Of a stretch of DNA of 64,000 bases, positions 1-9,517 are shown in pieces. The DNA is from Siminovitchia fordii DSM 16014 = CIP 108821 (GTDB lineage: Bacteria > Bacillota > Bacilli > Bacillales > Bacillaceae_C), in contig NZ_KB894685.1 in the NCBI RefSeq assembly GCF_000374565.1, positions 534,221 through 598,220 on the forward strand. Reading direction: 5' to 3'. The notes under the pieces were generated by a model, which was not told where the DNA came from, made no database searches, and saw only the letters and a list, made by a program, of their open reading frames with translations. The position numbers and the translations under genes were made by a program. How positions within the stretch are numbered: the first letter of the stretch is position 1; every line of letters starts with the position of its first letter.

Positions 1-292
1 CGGTCATGTTCCATCCGCCGTTTCTTGACACAGCATGCCCCAGGAATGCCCAATGGATTTCCGGATATTGAAGATAAAAATCAAGATAGGCTTGTGTCCT
101 AGTTATATTGTTGATATTCAGCATCATTGTCATCTGTTTGATCTGTCCCACAATCGCTTTGTCCTCTCGAGACAAATCTCCAATTTCCAAAGTGCAGGTA
201 TTCAACAGGCCTTTCTTCAATTTTCCCTTTATATCGTGAAGCTGGCGGGAAAGCGGTTCTATATTTTTCTTCTTCTTGCAAAAGAAAATCTT
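1..292 (-). CDS. DUF2515 (YppC-like) protein, 5' part, runs off left edge
   Basis: The minus-strand frame below position 292 reads through to the window edge and contains a stretch with TRTQAYLDFY, PEIHWAFLGH and VSRNGGWNMT. I recognise this as the N-terminal signature of the DUF2515 family (B. subtilis YppC), whose function is unknown. The start is unclear. A good ribosome site (GGCGGGGGTG) and ATG at 296-294 lie one frame away, and the recognisable frame has a stop at 295-293 and no ATG. A single-base change in the A-rich run near 260-275 would join the two, so this may be a frameshifted gene, a sequencing error, or a gene using a rare start. The neighbouring sqhC is divergent. The family call is from memory of the motif. 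Confidence 0.65.
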
Positions 293-358
293 TCATCACC
301 CCCGCCAAGCATTCTTTCACATTTTTTTGAATAAATATTTTCAGGGAGATGATTTAGC

Positions 359-2257
359 ATGACGTACAGTACAGAAGAATTAATCAGTAAGATCACCGAA
401 ATCCTGAAGGATGAGCAGACGGCTGATGGATCGTGGAATTACCCTTTTGATACAGGGGTAAAAACCGACTCCTATATGATCATTTTATTAAGAACTCTGG
501 AAATAAATGATGAAGATTTAATTCGCAGGTTAACGGAGCGGATTCTAAGTAAACAGGAAAAGGATGGGGCCTGGAAGCTATTTCACGATGAAAAGGAGGG
601 AAATTTATCCTATACGGTTGAATCCTATTATGCCCTTCTTTATTCGGGTTTTTATTCAAAATCCGATACTCGTCTCCGGCGAGCCAAAAGCTTCATATTA
701 AAAAATGGCGGTATGGAAAAAACGGAGATGTTTACAAAAGTCTTACTTGCTCTGACAGGACAATACAAGTGGCCGACCTTTTTCCCTCTTCCTGTGGAAT
801 TGATGCTTTTGCCCCTTTCCTTCCCAATCAATTTCTATGATTTTTCGGTATTTGGCAGGGCCAATCTTGCCCCGATCATGATTTTGGCCGCAAAAAAATA
901 CAGCAAAAAAGCGAAAGGCAGCCCGGATCTTTCCGATCTTTTTGCCACAAGGACAAACGAATTTTTTTCAGCAAAGGAAAAACGCAGTTTCGAAAATATC
1001 TATTCAATTATCGAACATGGGATCAAAAGCATTTTGATGGCTCCAGGTTATGTTCGTTCATATGCCATCGAGCGGGCTAAACAATATATGCTCAACCACC
1101 TGGAAACGGACGGGACGTTTTATAGTTATTTCAGTTCCACCTTCCTGATGGTATTCGCGCTCATGTCCCTCGGATACAAGAAAGATGATCCCATTATTTT
1201 AAATGCGGTCGACGGCCTGAAAAGAATGGAATGTACAATTCAGGGATACTCCCATATGCAATACACAACAGCGAACGTCTGGAATACTACCCTCATTTCC
1301 TATGCTCTGCAGAATGCAGGAGTTCCTCCATCGGATCCGACGATCGTAGCGGCAAACGAATACTTATTGGAAAGGCAGCAATATAAGTACGGTGATTGGG
1401 TCATCCACAACCCGGATCCTTTGCCAGGCGGATGGGGGTTTTCGGACATTAATACGTTCAATCCGGATGTTGATGATACAACCGCTGCATTAAGAGCTTT
1501 CTCTCCATTGGTAACCGAAAATTCCGCTTTGCGTTCTTCATGGGATCGCGGAAGCGGTTGGGCTCTTTCAATGCAAAATGATGACGGTGGGTGGCCTGCT
1601 TTTGAAAAAAATGTCGATAAAAAGATAATGGATCTCTTACCCATTGAAAAGTCAAGATTCCTTGTTTCAGATGCAAGTAGTGCCGACTTGACCGGAAGGA
1701 CCCTTGAGTTTTTTGGAAACTATACGAACATGCCGAAGAAGAACAAAAACATAATAAATGGAGTGGATTGGCTCTTGGCCAATCAGAAAAAAGACGGGTC
1801 ATGGTACGGTCGGTGGGGAATCTGTTTTATCTACGGAACGTGGGCTGCCATCACAGGATTAATAGCAACAGGTGTTGACCGTAAGAATAAAAGTATCCAA
1901 AAGGCCATAGCCTGGCTTAAAAAGATTCAAAACAAAGATGGCGGATGGGGAGAATCATGCAACAGCGACATTAAAAATACGTATGTTCCGCTGCATAAAA
2001 GCCACATTACCCAAACAGCTTGGGCGCTGGATGCACTAATTGCCGCAGAGAATCAGCTGACACCGGAAATTGAAGCGGGAATCCGTTATTTGCTCCACTC
2101 ATTTGATAACGAAGATTGGACTTGGGATTACCCCGTCGGCCAAGGGATGGGAGGTTCATTCTACATCCATTATCACAGTTATCGTCATATTTACCCTTTG
2201 CTTGCGCTCGCCAATTACGAAAAGAAAATAAAGAAACAAAAATCGCCTGCACACTAG
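359..2257 (+). CDS. sqhC: Squalene-hopene cyclase / sporulenol synthase
   Basis: Terpene cyclase of 632 residues, the usual family length. It should protonate and cyclise a linear polyprenyl substrate; B. subtilis SqhC cyclises tetraprenyl-beta-curcumene to sporulenol in spores. The catalytic acid motif DVDD lies at residues 370-373, and many QW-type repeats are visible (for example QKKDGSWYGRWG and QNKDGGWGE in the C-terminal half, QQKYGDW-like and EKDGAW in the N-terminal half). The start ATG at 359 follows GGGAGATGA. It is a single-gene unit ending in a hairpin that overlaps the stop. Choice between hopene and sporulenol product cannot be made from sequence alone; host type favours sporulenol. 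Confidence 0.93.
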   Translation: MTYSTEELISKITEILKDEQTADGSWNYPFDTGVKTDSYMIILLRTLEINDEDLIRRLTERILSKQEKDGAWKLFHDEKEGNLSYTVESYYALLYSGFYSKSDTRLRRAKSFILKNGGMEKTEMFTKVLLALTGQYKWPTFFPLPVELMLLPLSFPINFYDFSVFGRANLAPIMILAAKKYSKKAKGSPDLSDLFATRTNEFFSAKEKRSFENIYSIIEHGIKSILMAPGYVRSYAIERAKQYMLNHLETDGTFYSYFSSTFLMVFALMSLGYKKDDPIILNAVDGLKRMECTIQGYSHMQYTTANVWNTTLISYALQNAGVPPSDPTIVAANEYLLERQQYKYGDWVIHNPDPLPGGWGFSDINTFNPDVDDTTAALRAFSPLVTENSALRSSWDRGSGWALSMQNDDGGWPAFEKNVDKKIMDLLPIEKSRFLVSDASSADLTGRTLEFFGNYTNMPKKNKNIINGVDWLLANQKKDGSWYGRWGICFIYGTWAAITGLIATGVDRKNKSIQKAIAWLKKIQNKDGGWGESCNSDIKNTYVPLHKSHITQTAWALDALIAAENQLTPEIEAGIRYLLHSFDNEDWTWDYPVGQGMGGSFYIHYHSYRHIYPLLALANYEKKIKKQKSPAH

Positions 2258-2273
2258 AATGCAGGCGATTTTC
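2238..2273 (+). terminator. Rho-independent terminator of sqhC
   Basis: A GC-rich inverted repeat (AAAATCGCCTGCA paired with TGCAGGCGATTTT) surrounds the sqhC stop codon and is followed by TCTTT. It probably also helps stop transcription from the convergent SDR gene. Confidence 0.85.
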
Positions 2274-2355
2274 TTTATAAATGACGTCAGCGGCGGCTGG
2301 ATTGTCATTCCACATAAGCCATAAGCCGCTTTGGGATTTAAATTTATTTTTAGAT

Positions 2356-3111
2356 TTACTCTACATTGCGCAGATCAAGAAGGACATCCAACTCGGAAAA
2401 TTTATCGCTATGAATCAGGCGTGCAAGCTTGCCCGCTGTCTCTTCGGGTGAACTAAGAAGACCCTTTTCCTTATATTCAATAAATTGATCAACCAATTCA
2501 AATTCCTGCTTTCCGCTTTTACGTATTTCCTTTTGCATATCCGTATCAATAATACCCGGGGCAACAGAAACGATTTTTACACCGAATGGCTCTTTTTTCT
2601 GTTCCAACGCAACAGCATTTGAATAATGGTCAAGCCCTGCCTTTGCAGCACAGTAACTGCTCCATCCAATATAAGCATGACGTCCTGCGCCGGAAGAAAT
2701 ATTGACTACCCGCTTAGGCACATGCCTGTCCTTTAGCATTCGGATAAAGGCAGATGTCAATATCATTGGCGCAGTCAAGTTTACAGCGATGTTCTTTTCG
2801 ATGGACTCCGGCAAATTGTCTTCTGTATGGCCGATCGGTTCAATGACACCGGCATTATTGATGAGTGTAATGGAGCCTGGAAACTCTGGAGTATAAGAAA
2901 TCATGGTATCCATCAATTCTTCCAGACGCGAAGTTTCATTCAGATCAAACTCAATGAATGCAAACTTACAGTTATGGTTATTGGCGATCTTTGCAAGCTC
3001 TTCGTTTTTTGAGCGTGCCGAGCAGACAAGAACACTGTTTTCTTTCATAAGCTCTTTGCTCAAAGCGAGGCCAATTCCTCTTGAAGCACCTGTTATAAAA
3101 AAGACGTCCAT
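2356..3111 (-). CDS. Short-chain dehydrogenase, YueD/benzil reductase type
   Basis: NAD(P)-dependent SDR of 251 residues, cytosolic. The Rossmann motif TGASRGIG is at 7-14, NNAG at 85-88, catalytic serine near 139-140 and the YxxxK pair at Y153/K157; PG follows near 189. The overall sequence resembles B. subtilis YueD, a benzil reductase giving (S)-benzoin, and sepiapterin reductases. The physiological substrate is unknown. It is the last of three co-directional oxidoreductase genes; the gap to the upstream flavin reductase is about 105 bp, so a shared transcript is possible but unproven. Confidence 0.85.
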   Translation of the reverse strand: MDVFFITGASRGIGLALSKELMKENSVLVCSARSKNEELAKIANNHNCKFAFIEFDLNETSRLEELMDTMISYTPEFPGSITLINNAGVIEPIGHTEDNLPESIEKNIAVNLTAPMILTSAFIRMLKDRHVPKRVVNISSGAGRHAYIGWSSYCAAKAGLDHYSNAVALEQKKEPFGVKIVSVAPGIIDTDMQKEIRKSGKQEFELVDQFIEYKEKGLLSSPEETAGKLARLIHSDKFSELDVLLDLRNVE

Positions 3112-3216
3112 CTTGTTATCATCCTTTCTTCAGACACTGCATTGATTCAATCAGTATTTCGTTATCTTTATTGTATTGTTTAACCCTTCAAAAAACCTCC
3201 GAAACATCTGATACAG

Positions 3217-3729
3217 CTATTTCCTCTCATCGATGTCTGTATAAAATTGAGCTGGAATAGAGCCGAAATTTCTTCTGTGATATAACATCGGATCCCGATT
3301 TTCAATGTCGATATCAAGTACTTCTCCAATGATAATCGTATGGTCTCCTGCTTCCACAGCTTGGTGCAGCCTGCATTGAAGGACAGCAAAAGCCCCATCA
3401 ATAATAGGGATATTGTGGTCTGACATGTTCCAGCTGCAATTGCTGAAACGGTCGACATTCGGTGTGGCAAACGTTTTGCAAAGATCCACCTGATCCGCAG
3501 CCAAAATATGTACTGCAAATTTTTCTCCATTGATAAAAGTATCTTTGGAAGATACGCGATGATCGACTGACCATAAAATAAGTAAAGGATCTAATGATAC
3601 GGATGCAAATGAATTAACGGTCAGACCTACTGGAGTTCCATCTTTTGTAGCAGCAGTCACAATCGTGACACCTGTTGGATAGTTTCCAAGAGCTTCTTTG
3701 AATAATTGCTGTTTCTCTTCTTTTGACAT
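3217..3729 (-). CDS. Flavin reductase-like domain protein
   Basis: 170-residue protein of the flavin reductase / FMN-binding split-barrel family (HpaC-like). Family hallmarks are YPTGVTIVTA near residue 17, GLTVNSFASVSLDP near 35-48, GDHTIIIGEV near 128, and a C-terminal PMLYHRRNFG. Members supply reduced FMN/FAD to partner monooxygenases or are stand-alone NAD(P)H:flavin reductases. No monooxygenase partner is encoded nearby. The start is preceded by AAAGGAGAGAGGATC. It lies 37 bp downstream of the tartrate dehydrogenase gene on the same strand, which suggests co-transcription. Confidence 0.85.
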   Translation of the reverse strand: MSKEEKQQLFKEALGNYPTGVTIVTAATKDGTPVGLTVNSFASVSLDPLLILWSVDHRVSSKDTFINGEKFAVHILAADQVDLCKTFATPNVDRFSNCSWNMSDHNIPIIDGAFAVLQCRLHQAVEAGDHTIIIGEVLDIDIENRDPMLYHRRNFGSIPAQFYTDIDERK

Positions 3730-3766
3730 AATGATCCTCTCTCCTTTTTCTATTTACACGGTTGTT

Positions 3767-4837
3767 TTAGAAAAGCCCTTTTAATATTTGGGCGACACGG
3801 TCGCCAACCTCCGATGTAGTTGCGATACCACCAAGATCTTGAGTAAGTACTTCTTTCTCTTCCAAAAGTATCTCAATTGCCTGCAGCAGTTTTTCCCCTA
3901 TGTCACTATAGCCGAAAAAGTCAAACATTTGGCTGGCTGACCAGACTGTTGCCAATGGATTGGCAATCCCTTTGCCAGCGATATCAGGAGCCGAGCCGTG
4001 AACAGGTTCGAACATGGAAGGGTACTTTCTTTCAGGATTGATATTCGCGCCTGCAGCAAGTCCCATCCCTCCTGCGAGAGCAGCGCCTACGTCAGTTAAT
4101 ATATCTCCGAACAAATTTGAAGTAACAACTACTTCAAAGCGCTCGGGATCTGTGATCATATGCATGGCCGCCGCATCGACAAGATATGAATAAGTCTGGA
4201 TTTCAGGGTAATCTTTGCTCACTTCTTCAAACACTTCATCCCAAAAGACCATGGAATAATTAAGTGCGTTTGCTTTACTGATGCTAGTCACCGTTTTTCC
4301 AGCTTCTTTTGCTGTTTCAAAGGCATAGCGGATAATCCGTTCTGTTCCTTTTCTTGAAAAAACACCTGTCTGTAGGACGACTTCTTCAGGCTTTCCTTTA
4401 AAAAGCCAGTCACCTGCCCCCGAATATTCACCTTCACTGTTTTCCCGGATAAATAACATGTCTATTTTTTCCTTATTGCCCCCTTTTAAAGGGCAAGGAG
4501 CTCCATTCAAAAGTTGAATGGGGCGGATATTCACATACTGGTCAAATTCTTTTCTGATTCGCAAAAGTAAATCCCAAAGGGAAATATGGTCTGGAACTCC
4601 TGGATAACCGACAGCACCCAAAAAAATTGCATCAAAATCCCTTAAACGGTCAATCCCATCTTCATCCATCATTCTGCCATGCTCAAGATAATATTCACAA
4701 CCCCAGGGAAACTGAGTAAATTCAAACTGAATCCGGCCATCCAACTCTGCAGCTTTTTCTAAAACTTTAATACCCTCAGTAATGACTTCGGGACCGATTC
4801 CATCCCCCGGAATGACAGCTATTTTCAGGTTTTCCAT
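3767..4837 (-). CDS. Tartrate dehydrogenase / D-malate dehydrogenase family
   Basis: NAD-dependent beta-decarboxylating hydroxyacid dehydrogenase of the isopropylmalate/isocitrate dehydrogenase superfamily. The frame opens with IAVIPGDGIGPEV; other family landmarks are RENSEGEYSG (YcsA/TtuC/DmlA group), SKANALNYSMVFW, the metal-binding VTSNLFGDILTDVGAAL and the NAD-loop EPVHGSAPDIAGKGIANP. B. subtilis YcsA is the closest relative I know. An in-frame ATG exists at 4855, but the ATG at 4837 gives a normal N-terminus (MENLKIAV) and has AAAGAG about 9 bases upstream, so I prefer it (356 residues). Substrate could be tartrate, D-malate or a related acid. Confidence 0.85.
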   Translation of the reverse strand: MENLKIAVIPGDGIGPEVITEGIKVLEKAAELDGRIQFEFTQFPWGCEYYLEHGRMMDEDGIDRLRDFDAIFLGAVGYPGVPDHISLWDLLLRIRKEFDQYVNIRPIQLLNGAPCPLKGGNKEKIDMLFIRENSEGEYSGAGDWLFKGKPEEVVLQTGVFSRKGTERIIRYAFETAKEAGKTVTSISKANALNYSMVFWDEVFEEVSKDYPEIQTYSYLVDAAAMHMITDPERFEVVVTSNLFGDILTDVGAALAGGMGLAAGANINPERKYPSMFEPVHGSAPDIAGKGIANPLATVWSASQMFDFFGYSDIGEKLLQAIEILLEEKEVLTQDLGGIATTSEVGDRVAQILKGLF

Positions 4838-5279
4838 CCTCTTCAACTCTTTCATCTATTATTTGAGTAGATAATCATTTCTATTTTATCAAAAGAAAGT
4901 GAGAAAGACTTGCTTTTTGCAGCAAGCCTTCCACTCATTCCGATTGCAGTGTTCTCTTTACTTCTGTCCCTTACAAGTTCCCGGGTTATTTTTCCATTGT
5001 AACTGGTACGAACAATTCCACTCCCTTTATTTCTTACATATTACTTCCTTACTATTCAACTGTTATGAAATAATTTGATTGTAAAGAGGGGTTTTCCAGG
5101 TATTCCTTTTTAAAATCATTTTTTCCAAGAGCTTTTGTTACTCCTATACTTTCCTTTTTAGGTTGGCTGTATTTCGCAATGTCCCTTACCTTCGTTTCAT
5201 TTAAGAGAGACGAGGAAAGAAGAAGCCGTCAAAAAAACGAAACCAATTAAGACCTGAGAATATCAATTTGTTTTTTATT
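4838..5279. other. Intergenic gap, no gene seen
   Basis: About 440 bases between receptor A and the dehydrogenase gene. I see no credible reading frame or RNA motif. A short inverted repeat around 4911-4927 (CTTGC...GCAAG) could be a weak terminator. Confidence 0.5.
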
Positions 5280-6872
5280 TCAATCGTTTAGCCTAAAATC
5301 AACCACCGACGCATTCAATTCTTCCGCCAGTTCTGCCAATGCGCGGGCACTGGAAGCGGTTTCTTCACTGCTCGCTGTTGCCTCTTCTGTCGTGGCTGAA
5401 ATACTTTCGATGAAACCAAGAACTTCGGCCGATTGAGCTGCTTGTTCCACACTGGCACTGGCTATTTCCGTCACTTTCTTGCCTGTGTCTCTGACCATTT
5501 TGATAATTTCTTCAAAGGCTTCACCTGATTTTTGTGTATAAGCAAGCCCTTCATGTACTGATTTCACACTCATTACCATGTTTTCCTGCATGTCTTTGAT
5601 GATGGAGGTAATCTGCTTTGTCGCTTCCCCGCTTCTTTCCGCGAGCTTGCGGACTTCATCTGCCACAACAGCGAAACCTCTTCCCTGCTCTCCTGCCCTT
5701 GCCGCTTCAATTGCCGCATTCAATGCCAAAAGATTCGTTTGATCAGCGATATCATCGATCACTTCGATAATTTCTCCGATTCTATTGGAATTCTGTTCCA
5801 AAGTGATCATCTTGTCACTAACAACATGGGCACCTTCAACGGAAGACAGCACCACTTTTTCCCCATCCTGCGCTATCTTGATTGTCTCATTTGACAACAA
5901 AGCTGCCTGCTCCGTATTTTTTGCAACGGAGTGAATCGCATCCGATAGCTCCCCAAACAGTTCATTCATTGTTTGTGCGGCATTTGCCTGATTAGCGCTG
6001 GCGCTGGCAATCTCCACAGTGCTTGCAGACACCTGCTCTGAGGATGCCGACAGATTTTGCGCGGCATTCAATATGTTTTGAATCATGCCCCTCAAATTGA
6101 CTACCATTCGATTGACAGATTGTGCTAATATTCCAATTTCATCCTTCGTATGAATATTAGTCGTTTCTGTCAGATCACCGTCAGCCACCTTTTCTACCAG
6201 GTCGACAACTTGATTGAGCGGTTTAGAAATGACTCGTGAAATGAGAATTCCAAAAGCGATACACAGTATAAAGGTCAATGTGATATTAAAAAGTGTAATA
6301 TTTTTCACCATTGTATACGTTTTTCCGGAATCAATATTCTCATTTTCCGCGTCGGCGGTGTTGATTTCAATCAATTTATTAATAATGATGCCCAATTCAA
6401 TTTGCAGTTTGTTCAAGTTCATTTGATTATAATAGCCCGTATCATTTTTTATAATCACTTCTATAGATCTATCATACTCCCTGTTATACTTCTCTAACTC
6501 GACTTGGAATTTATCCAGCAATTCTTTCTGTTCTTTATTTAATGAAGTTTTGCTATACAGCTCAATATTTCGATTAATTTCACTTCTGGCTGCCTTAACA
6601 TCATCTAATAGTTTTGTCCTTTCTTTGCTGGAGACACTTATAAAAATATCACGCCAGTTCACCTTCAACTCTTGAAAAAGATATCTTGTCTCATTCAAAT
6701 TTTGAATTGGTTGAAGACTTTCACCATACATATTTTCCGTATTTTCATTCAATTTCCCCATGTTATATACTGAAAAAAATCCACCTCCTATTTGTATACA
6801 GGCAATTAGAATAAAAGCGAATAATAATTTCAAGGATGTTTTCAAATTCAGGAAGCCCGAAAGAAACTTCAT
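5280..6872 (-). CDS. Methyl-accepting chemotaxis protein A
   Basis: Membrane chemoreceptor, 530 residues. Order: cytoplasmic start, membrane helix 1 (about 13-35), extracellular four-helix-bundle ligand domain to about 190, membrane helix 2 (about 192-212), HAMP, then a coiled-coil signalling domain whose hairpin tip contains [41 protein letters not shown], the CheA/CheW contact region. No C-terminal CheR-docking pentapeptide is seen. Its start (ATG after GAGGA) lies 148 bp below cheB. Its ligand domain resembles those of receptors B and E, which share the LKT-start and the same spacing. I could not find a sigma-D promoter directly upstream. Confidence 0.93.
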   Translation of the reverse strand: MKFLSGFLNLKTSLKLLFAFILIACIQIGGGFFSVYNMGKLNENTENMYGESLQPIQNLNETRYLFQELKVNWRDIFISVSSKERTKLLDDVKAARSEINRNIELYSKTSLNKEQKELLDKFQVELEKYNREYDRSIEVIIKNDTGYYNQMNLNKLQIELGIIINKLIEINTADAENENIDSGKTYTMVKNITLFNITLTFILCIAFGILISRVISKPLNQVVDLVEKVADGDLTETTNIHTKDEIGILAQSVNRMVVNLRGMIQNILNAAQNLSASSEQVSASTVEIASASANQANAAQTMNELFGELSDAIHSVAKNTEQAALLSNETIKIAQDGEKVVLSSVEGAHVVSDKMITLEQNSNRIGEIIEVIDDIADQTNLLALNAAIEAARAGEQGRGFAVVADEVRKLAERSGEATKQITSIIKDMQENMVMSVKSVHEGLAYTQKSGEAFEEIIKMVRDTGKKVTEIASASVEQAAQSAEVLGFIESISATTEEATASSEETASSARALAELAEELNASVVDFRLND

Positions 6873-7019
6873 TCCTCAATACCCCCTTTAAAATTTCTAC
6901 CTTCCATGCCAAACCACCAAGACTATTAATTCTAAACAAAATAAAAAGTGAAAAAATTCACGATAAAGATAGGCTCCCGGATTTACCGAGAGCAGATTCA
7001 CAATATGTAATAAGCAAAT

Positions 7020-8096
7020 TTATTTTGTCAAATCTATCATTTTGGAAGAAATACGGTTCAACGGCAGAATGTGGTCGACACATCCCAAATTCACTGCTGT
7101 TTTTGGCATCCCGTAAACGATGCAAGTCTCTTCGGACTCGGCAATAGTCGAAAAAGCTGCACCCGTCGTTTTAGCCCTTTTCATCCCTTCGGCTCCATCA
7201 CCACCCATGCCTGTCATAATGATATAGTGGCGTTTCAATCCGGCGAGTCTGCTTACAGAATCATATAAAACATCAACGGAAGGACGATGACCATTGCAAT
7301 GTGGCTCTTTATTCAGAACAATTCTGTATTGATTGCCTCTTTGACGTACTTCCATATGGAAATCTCCAGGAGCAATATAAACCGTCCCGCCACTTATGAT
7401 TTGATTATTCTGGGCTTCAACTACATTCACATTGGAAATGCCATCCAGTCGTTTCGCCAAGTACTCTGTAAATTTTGGAGGCATATGCTGAACTACTAGA
7501 ACAGGGTCCTTGAAATTAGCAGGCAACCCTGTTATGACAGTTTCCAGTGCTTTCGGACCTCCTGTAGAGGTCCCGATGGCAAACAGCTGCTTAAAATCCG
7601 TCACATTTTTTGGCTGCTTTTCTATTTTTGCAGCCTTCTCTCCTGCTTTCGGGCTGATAGGTGTCTGGCGGACTGGAATAGCTGTTTTTGATAGGCGTGC
7701 TTTAGAGACTGCCTTAATTTTGGCAATCAGTTCTTCTTTTACTCGAAACAGATCCAAAGAAACGGAACCGGATGGCTTTTGTACAAAATCTACTGCACCA
7801 AGCTGTAGGGCCTTTATCGTTTCATAGGCTCCTTTTTCAGTCAAAGAGCTCACCATGAGCACAGGAGTCGGGAATGTTTGCATAATATGCTTTAAAGCTG
7901 TCAACCCATCCATTTCGGGCATTTCCACATCCATCGTGATGACATCAGGCTTTAATTCCGCCGTCAGCTTAATAGCTTCCTGACCGTTCTTTGCTGTTCC
8001 AGCCACTTGCAAACGATCATCCTTCGAAACGAAGTCGGAAATGAGCTTTCGCATGAAAATAGAATCGTCTACAATAAGTACCTTAATTTTTACCAT
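7020..8096 (-). CDS. cheB: Chemotaxis protein-glutamate methylesterase CheB
   Basis: Two-domain response regulator, 358 residues. The receiver domain has acidic pair D10/D11, phospho-acceptor D56 and K107. The C-terminal methylesterase has the catalytic triad S177 (GTSTGG), H204 (VVQHMPP) and D300 (MTGMGGDGAEG). It removes methyl groups, or deamidates glutamines, on the receptors encoded around it and so resets sensitivity. The start ATG follows AGGTGAG. It lies 11 bp after cheR, so the two adaptation enzymes form one unit. Confidence 0.96.
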   Translation of the reverse strand: MVKIKVLIVDDSIFMRKLISDFVSKDDRLQVAGTAKNGQEAIKLTAELKPDVITMDVEMPEMDGLTALKHIMQTFPTPVLMVSSLTEKGAYETIKALQLGAVDFVQKPSGSVSLDLFRVKEELIAKIKAVSKARLSKTAIPVRQTPISPKAGEKAAKIEKQPKNVTDFKQLFAIGTSTGGPKALETVITGLPANFKDPVLVVQHMPPKFTEYLAKRLDGISNVNVVEAQNNQIISGGTVYIAPGDFHMEVRQRGNQYRIVLNKEPHCNGHRPSVDVLYDSVSRLAGLKRHYIIMTGMGGDGAEGMKRAKTTGAAFSTIAESEETCIVYGMPKTAVNLGCVDHILPLNRISSKMIDLTK

Positions 8097-8107
8097 ATCA
8101 ATCTCAC

Positions 8108-8899
8108 CTACATCTTTTTGTAAAAAAATGTGTCAGCTTCTTTCAACTGGTACCTCTGTGGCTGAAAGATCTGCTCTGAGCCGCCAACAAAAAGGTAGCC
8201 TCCCTTATTCAACGACCTGCTGAACTTATGAAACAGATGATCTTTTGCCTCATCCGTAAAATAAATAAGTACATTGCGGCAAATGATCAGATCAAATCCT
8301 TGTTCAAATGGATCTGACAAAAGATTTTGCCGTTTAAAATGGACGGTTTTTTTGACCTCATCTGAAATCACATGCTGGCTCCCCTGATCAGTAAAAAACT
8401 TTTCCCGATTCTGATGAGAAAGGTTTTTCAGCGTCCCGGTATTGAACACGCCGGATTTCGCTTGTTCAATCACCTTTTGATTTATGTCTGTAGCCAATAT
8501 CCGAATATCTTTCCAGTCTAGGAAAGAAGAAAGCAGCATGGCCAGGCTGTAGGGCTCTTCACCCGTTGAGCAGGCGGCGCTCCAGCATTTAATCCTCTTT
8601 TTATCCTTTAAAAGTTCAGGGATGATCTTCTTTTCCAAGACGTCCCACCTGGAAGGGTTACGAAAAAATTCTGTGACATTGATCGTCATATGATCTAAAA
8701 ATTCTTTATATATCATTTCATCCTGCATCATCGCTTTAAAGAAATCATCAAAAGTCCGGAACCCTTTCCTGCTTTTTAAAGCATTCAATCTCCGTTTCAT
8801 CTGATCTTCTTTATATGAATGCAGATCTATATTTGTCCGCTTCTTAATTCTTTGGATAAACAAATCATAATCTTGGTTTTTGTCCAATACTTCAAGCAT
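8108..8899 (-). CDS. cheR: Chemotaxis protein methyltransferase CheR
   Basis: SAM-dependent methyltransferase of 263 residues that methylates receptor glutamates. The helical N-terminal domain (about 1-80) is followed by the Rossmann domain with SAACSTGEEPYSLAM (SAM binding) and FDLIICRNVLIYF. It ends with the typical GGSEQIF stretch. It lacks a C-terminal TPR extension. The start is preceded by GAAGGTGAAGC. It is immediately upstream of cheB; about 230 bp without a clear promoter separate it from cheY. Confidence 0.96.
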   Translation of the reverse strand: MLEVLDKNQDYDLFIQRIKKRTNIDLHSYKEDQMKRRLNALKSRKGFRTFDDFFKAMMQDEMIYKEFLDHMTINVTEFFRNPSRWDVLEKKIIPELLKDKKRIKCWSAACSTGEEPYSLAMLLSSFLDWKDIRILATDINQKVIEQAKSGVFNTGTLKNLSHQNREKFFTDQGSQHVISDEVKKTVHFKRQNLLSDPFEQGFDLIICRNVLIYFTDEAKDHLFHKFSRSLNKGGYLFVGGSEQIFQPQRYQLKEADTFFYKKM

Positions 8900-9131
8900 T
8901 GCTTCACCTTCAGCCTTTATAACTTTTCAAACATTACACTTATTTCTGCTGTATCCGTGCCAACGATCGTTAATCTGAGGATAATGTTTGAACCTCGGCC
9001 CCCTTCACTTCAATTGAATTACCTACCAGAAAAGCAGGAGGTGCTATTCAAAGAAAATCCTTTTTCAATGAAAACGGGCAACGCAGTCTCGCAGATTATG
9101 CTTTACGCCAGCTGATCCACCCCTGCTTTAT

Positions 9132-9491
9132 TTAGCTTTTAGCGGCTTTCGCTACAGCGTTCATCATTCTTTGAGGATTGATCGGCTTTACAATAAAATC
9201 AACTGCCCCTGCGATGATCGCCTCTTTAACCATTGATTCCTGCCCCATGGCAGAGGAAATTAGAACTTTTGCTTTCGGGTCGTATTGCTTTATTTCTTTT
9301 GTAGCGGTGATCCCATCCTTATTCGGCATGGTGATATCCATCGTAACCAAATCCGGTTTCAATTCCTTGTATTTTTCCACAGCGTCATTTCCATCAACTG
9401 CCTCACCAATCACCTCATGCCCGAACTCTTCCAGCATTTTCCGCAAAGTCATGCGCATAAACGCAGCATCATCCACAATTAAAATTTTCAT
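9132..9491 (-). CDS. cheY: Response regulator CheY
   Basis: Single receiver domain, 119 residues. The acidic pocket is D7/D8, phospho-acceptor D52 (VTMDITMP), conserved S79/S80 in LISSAMG and K102 (FIVKPINP). It should take phosphate from CheA and act on the flagellar switch. It lies 26 bp below cheA in the same orientation. The MPNKDG and SSAMGQ stretches closely match the Bacillus CheY group. Confidence 0.95.
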   Translation of the reverse strand: MKILIVDDAAFMRMTLRKMLEEFGHEVIGEAVDGNDAVEKYKELKPDLVTMDITMPNKDGITATKEIKQYDPKAKVLISSAMGQESMVKEAIIAGAVDFIVKPINPQRMMNAVAKAAKS

Positions 9492-9517
9492 ATTATGCTC
9501 ACTTCCAATCTATGAAT

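Noticed and set aside
6873-7019. Sigma-D promoter of receptor A
   Set aside because: A GCC-TATC segment exists but has no TAAA at the right distance.
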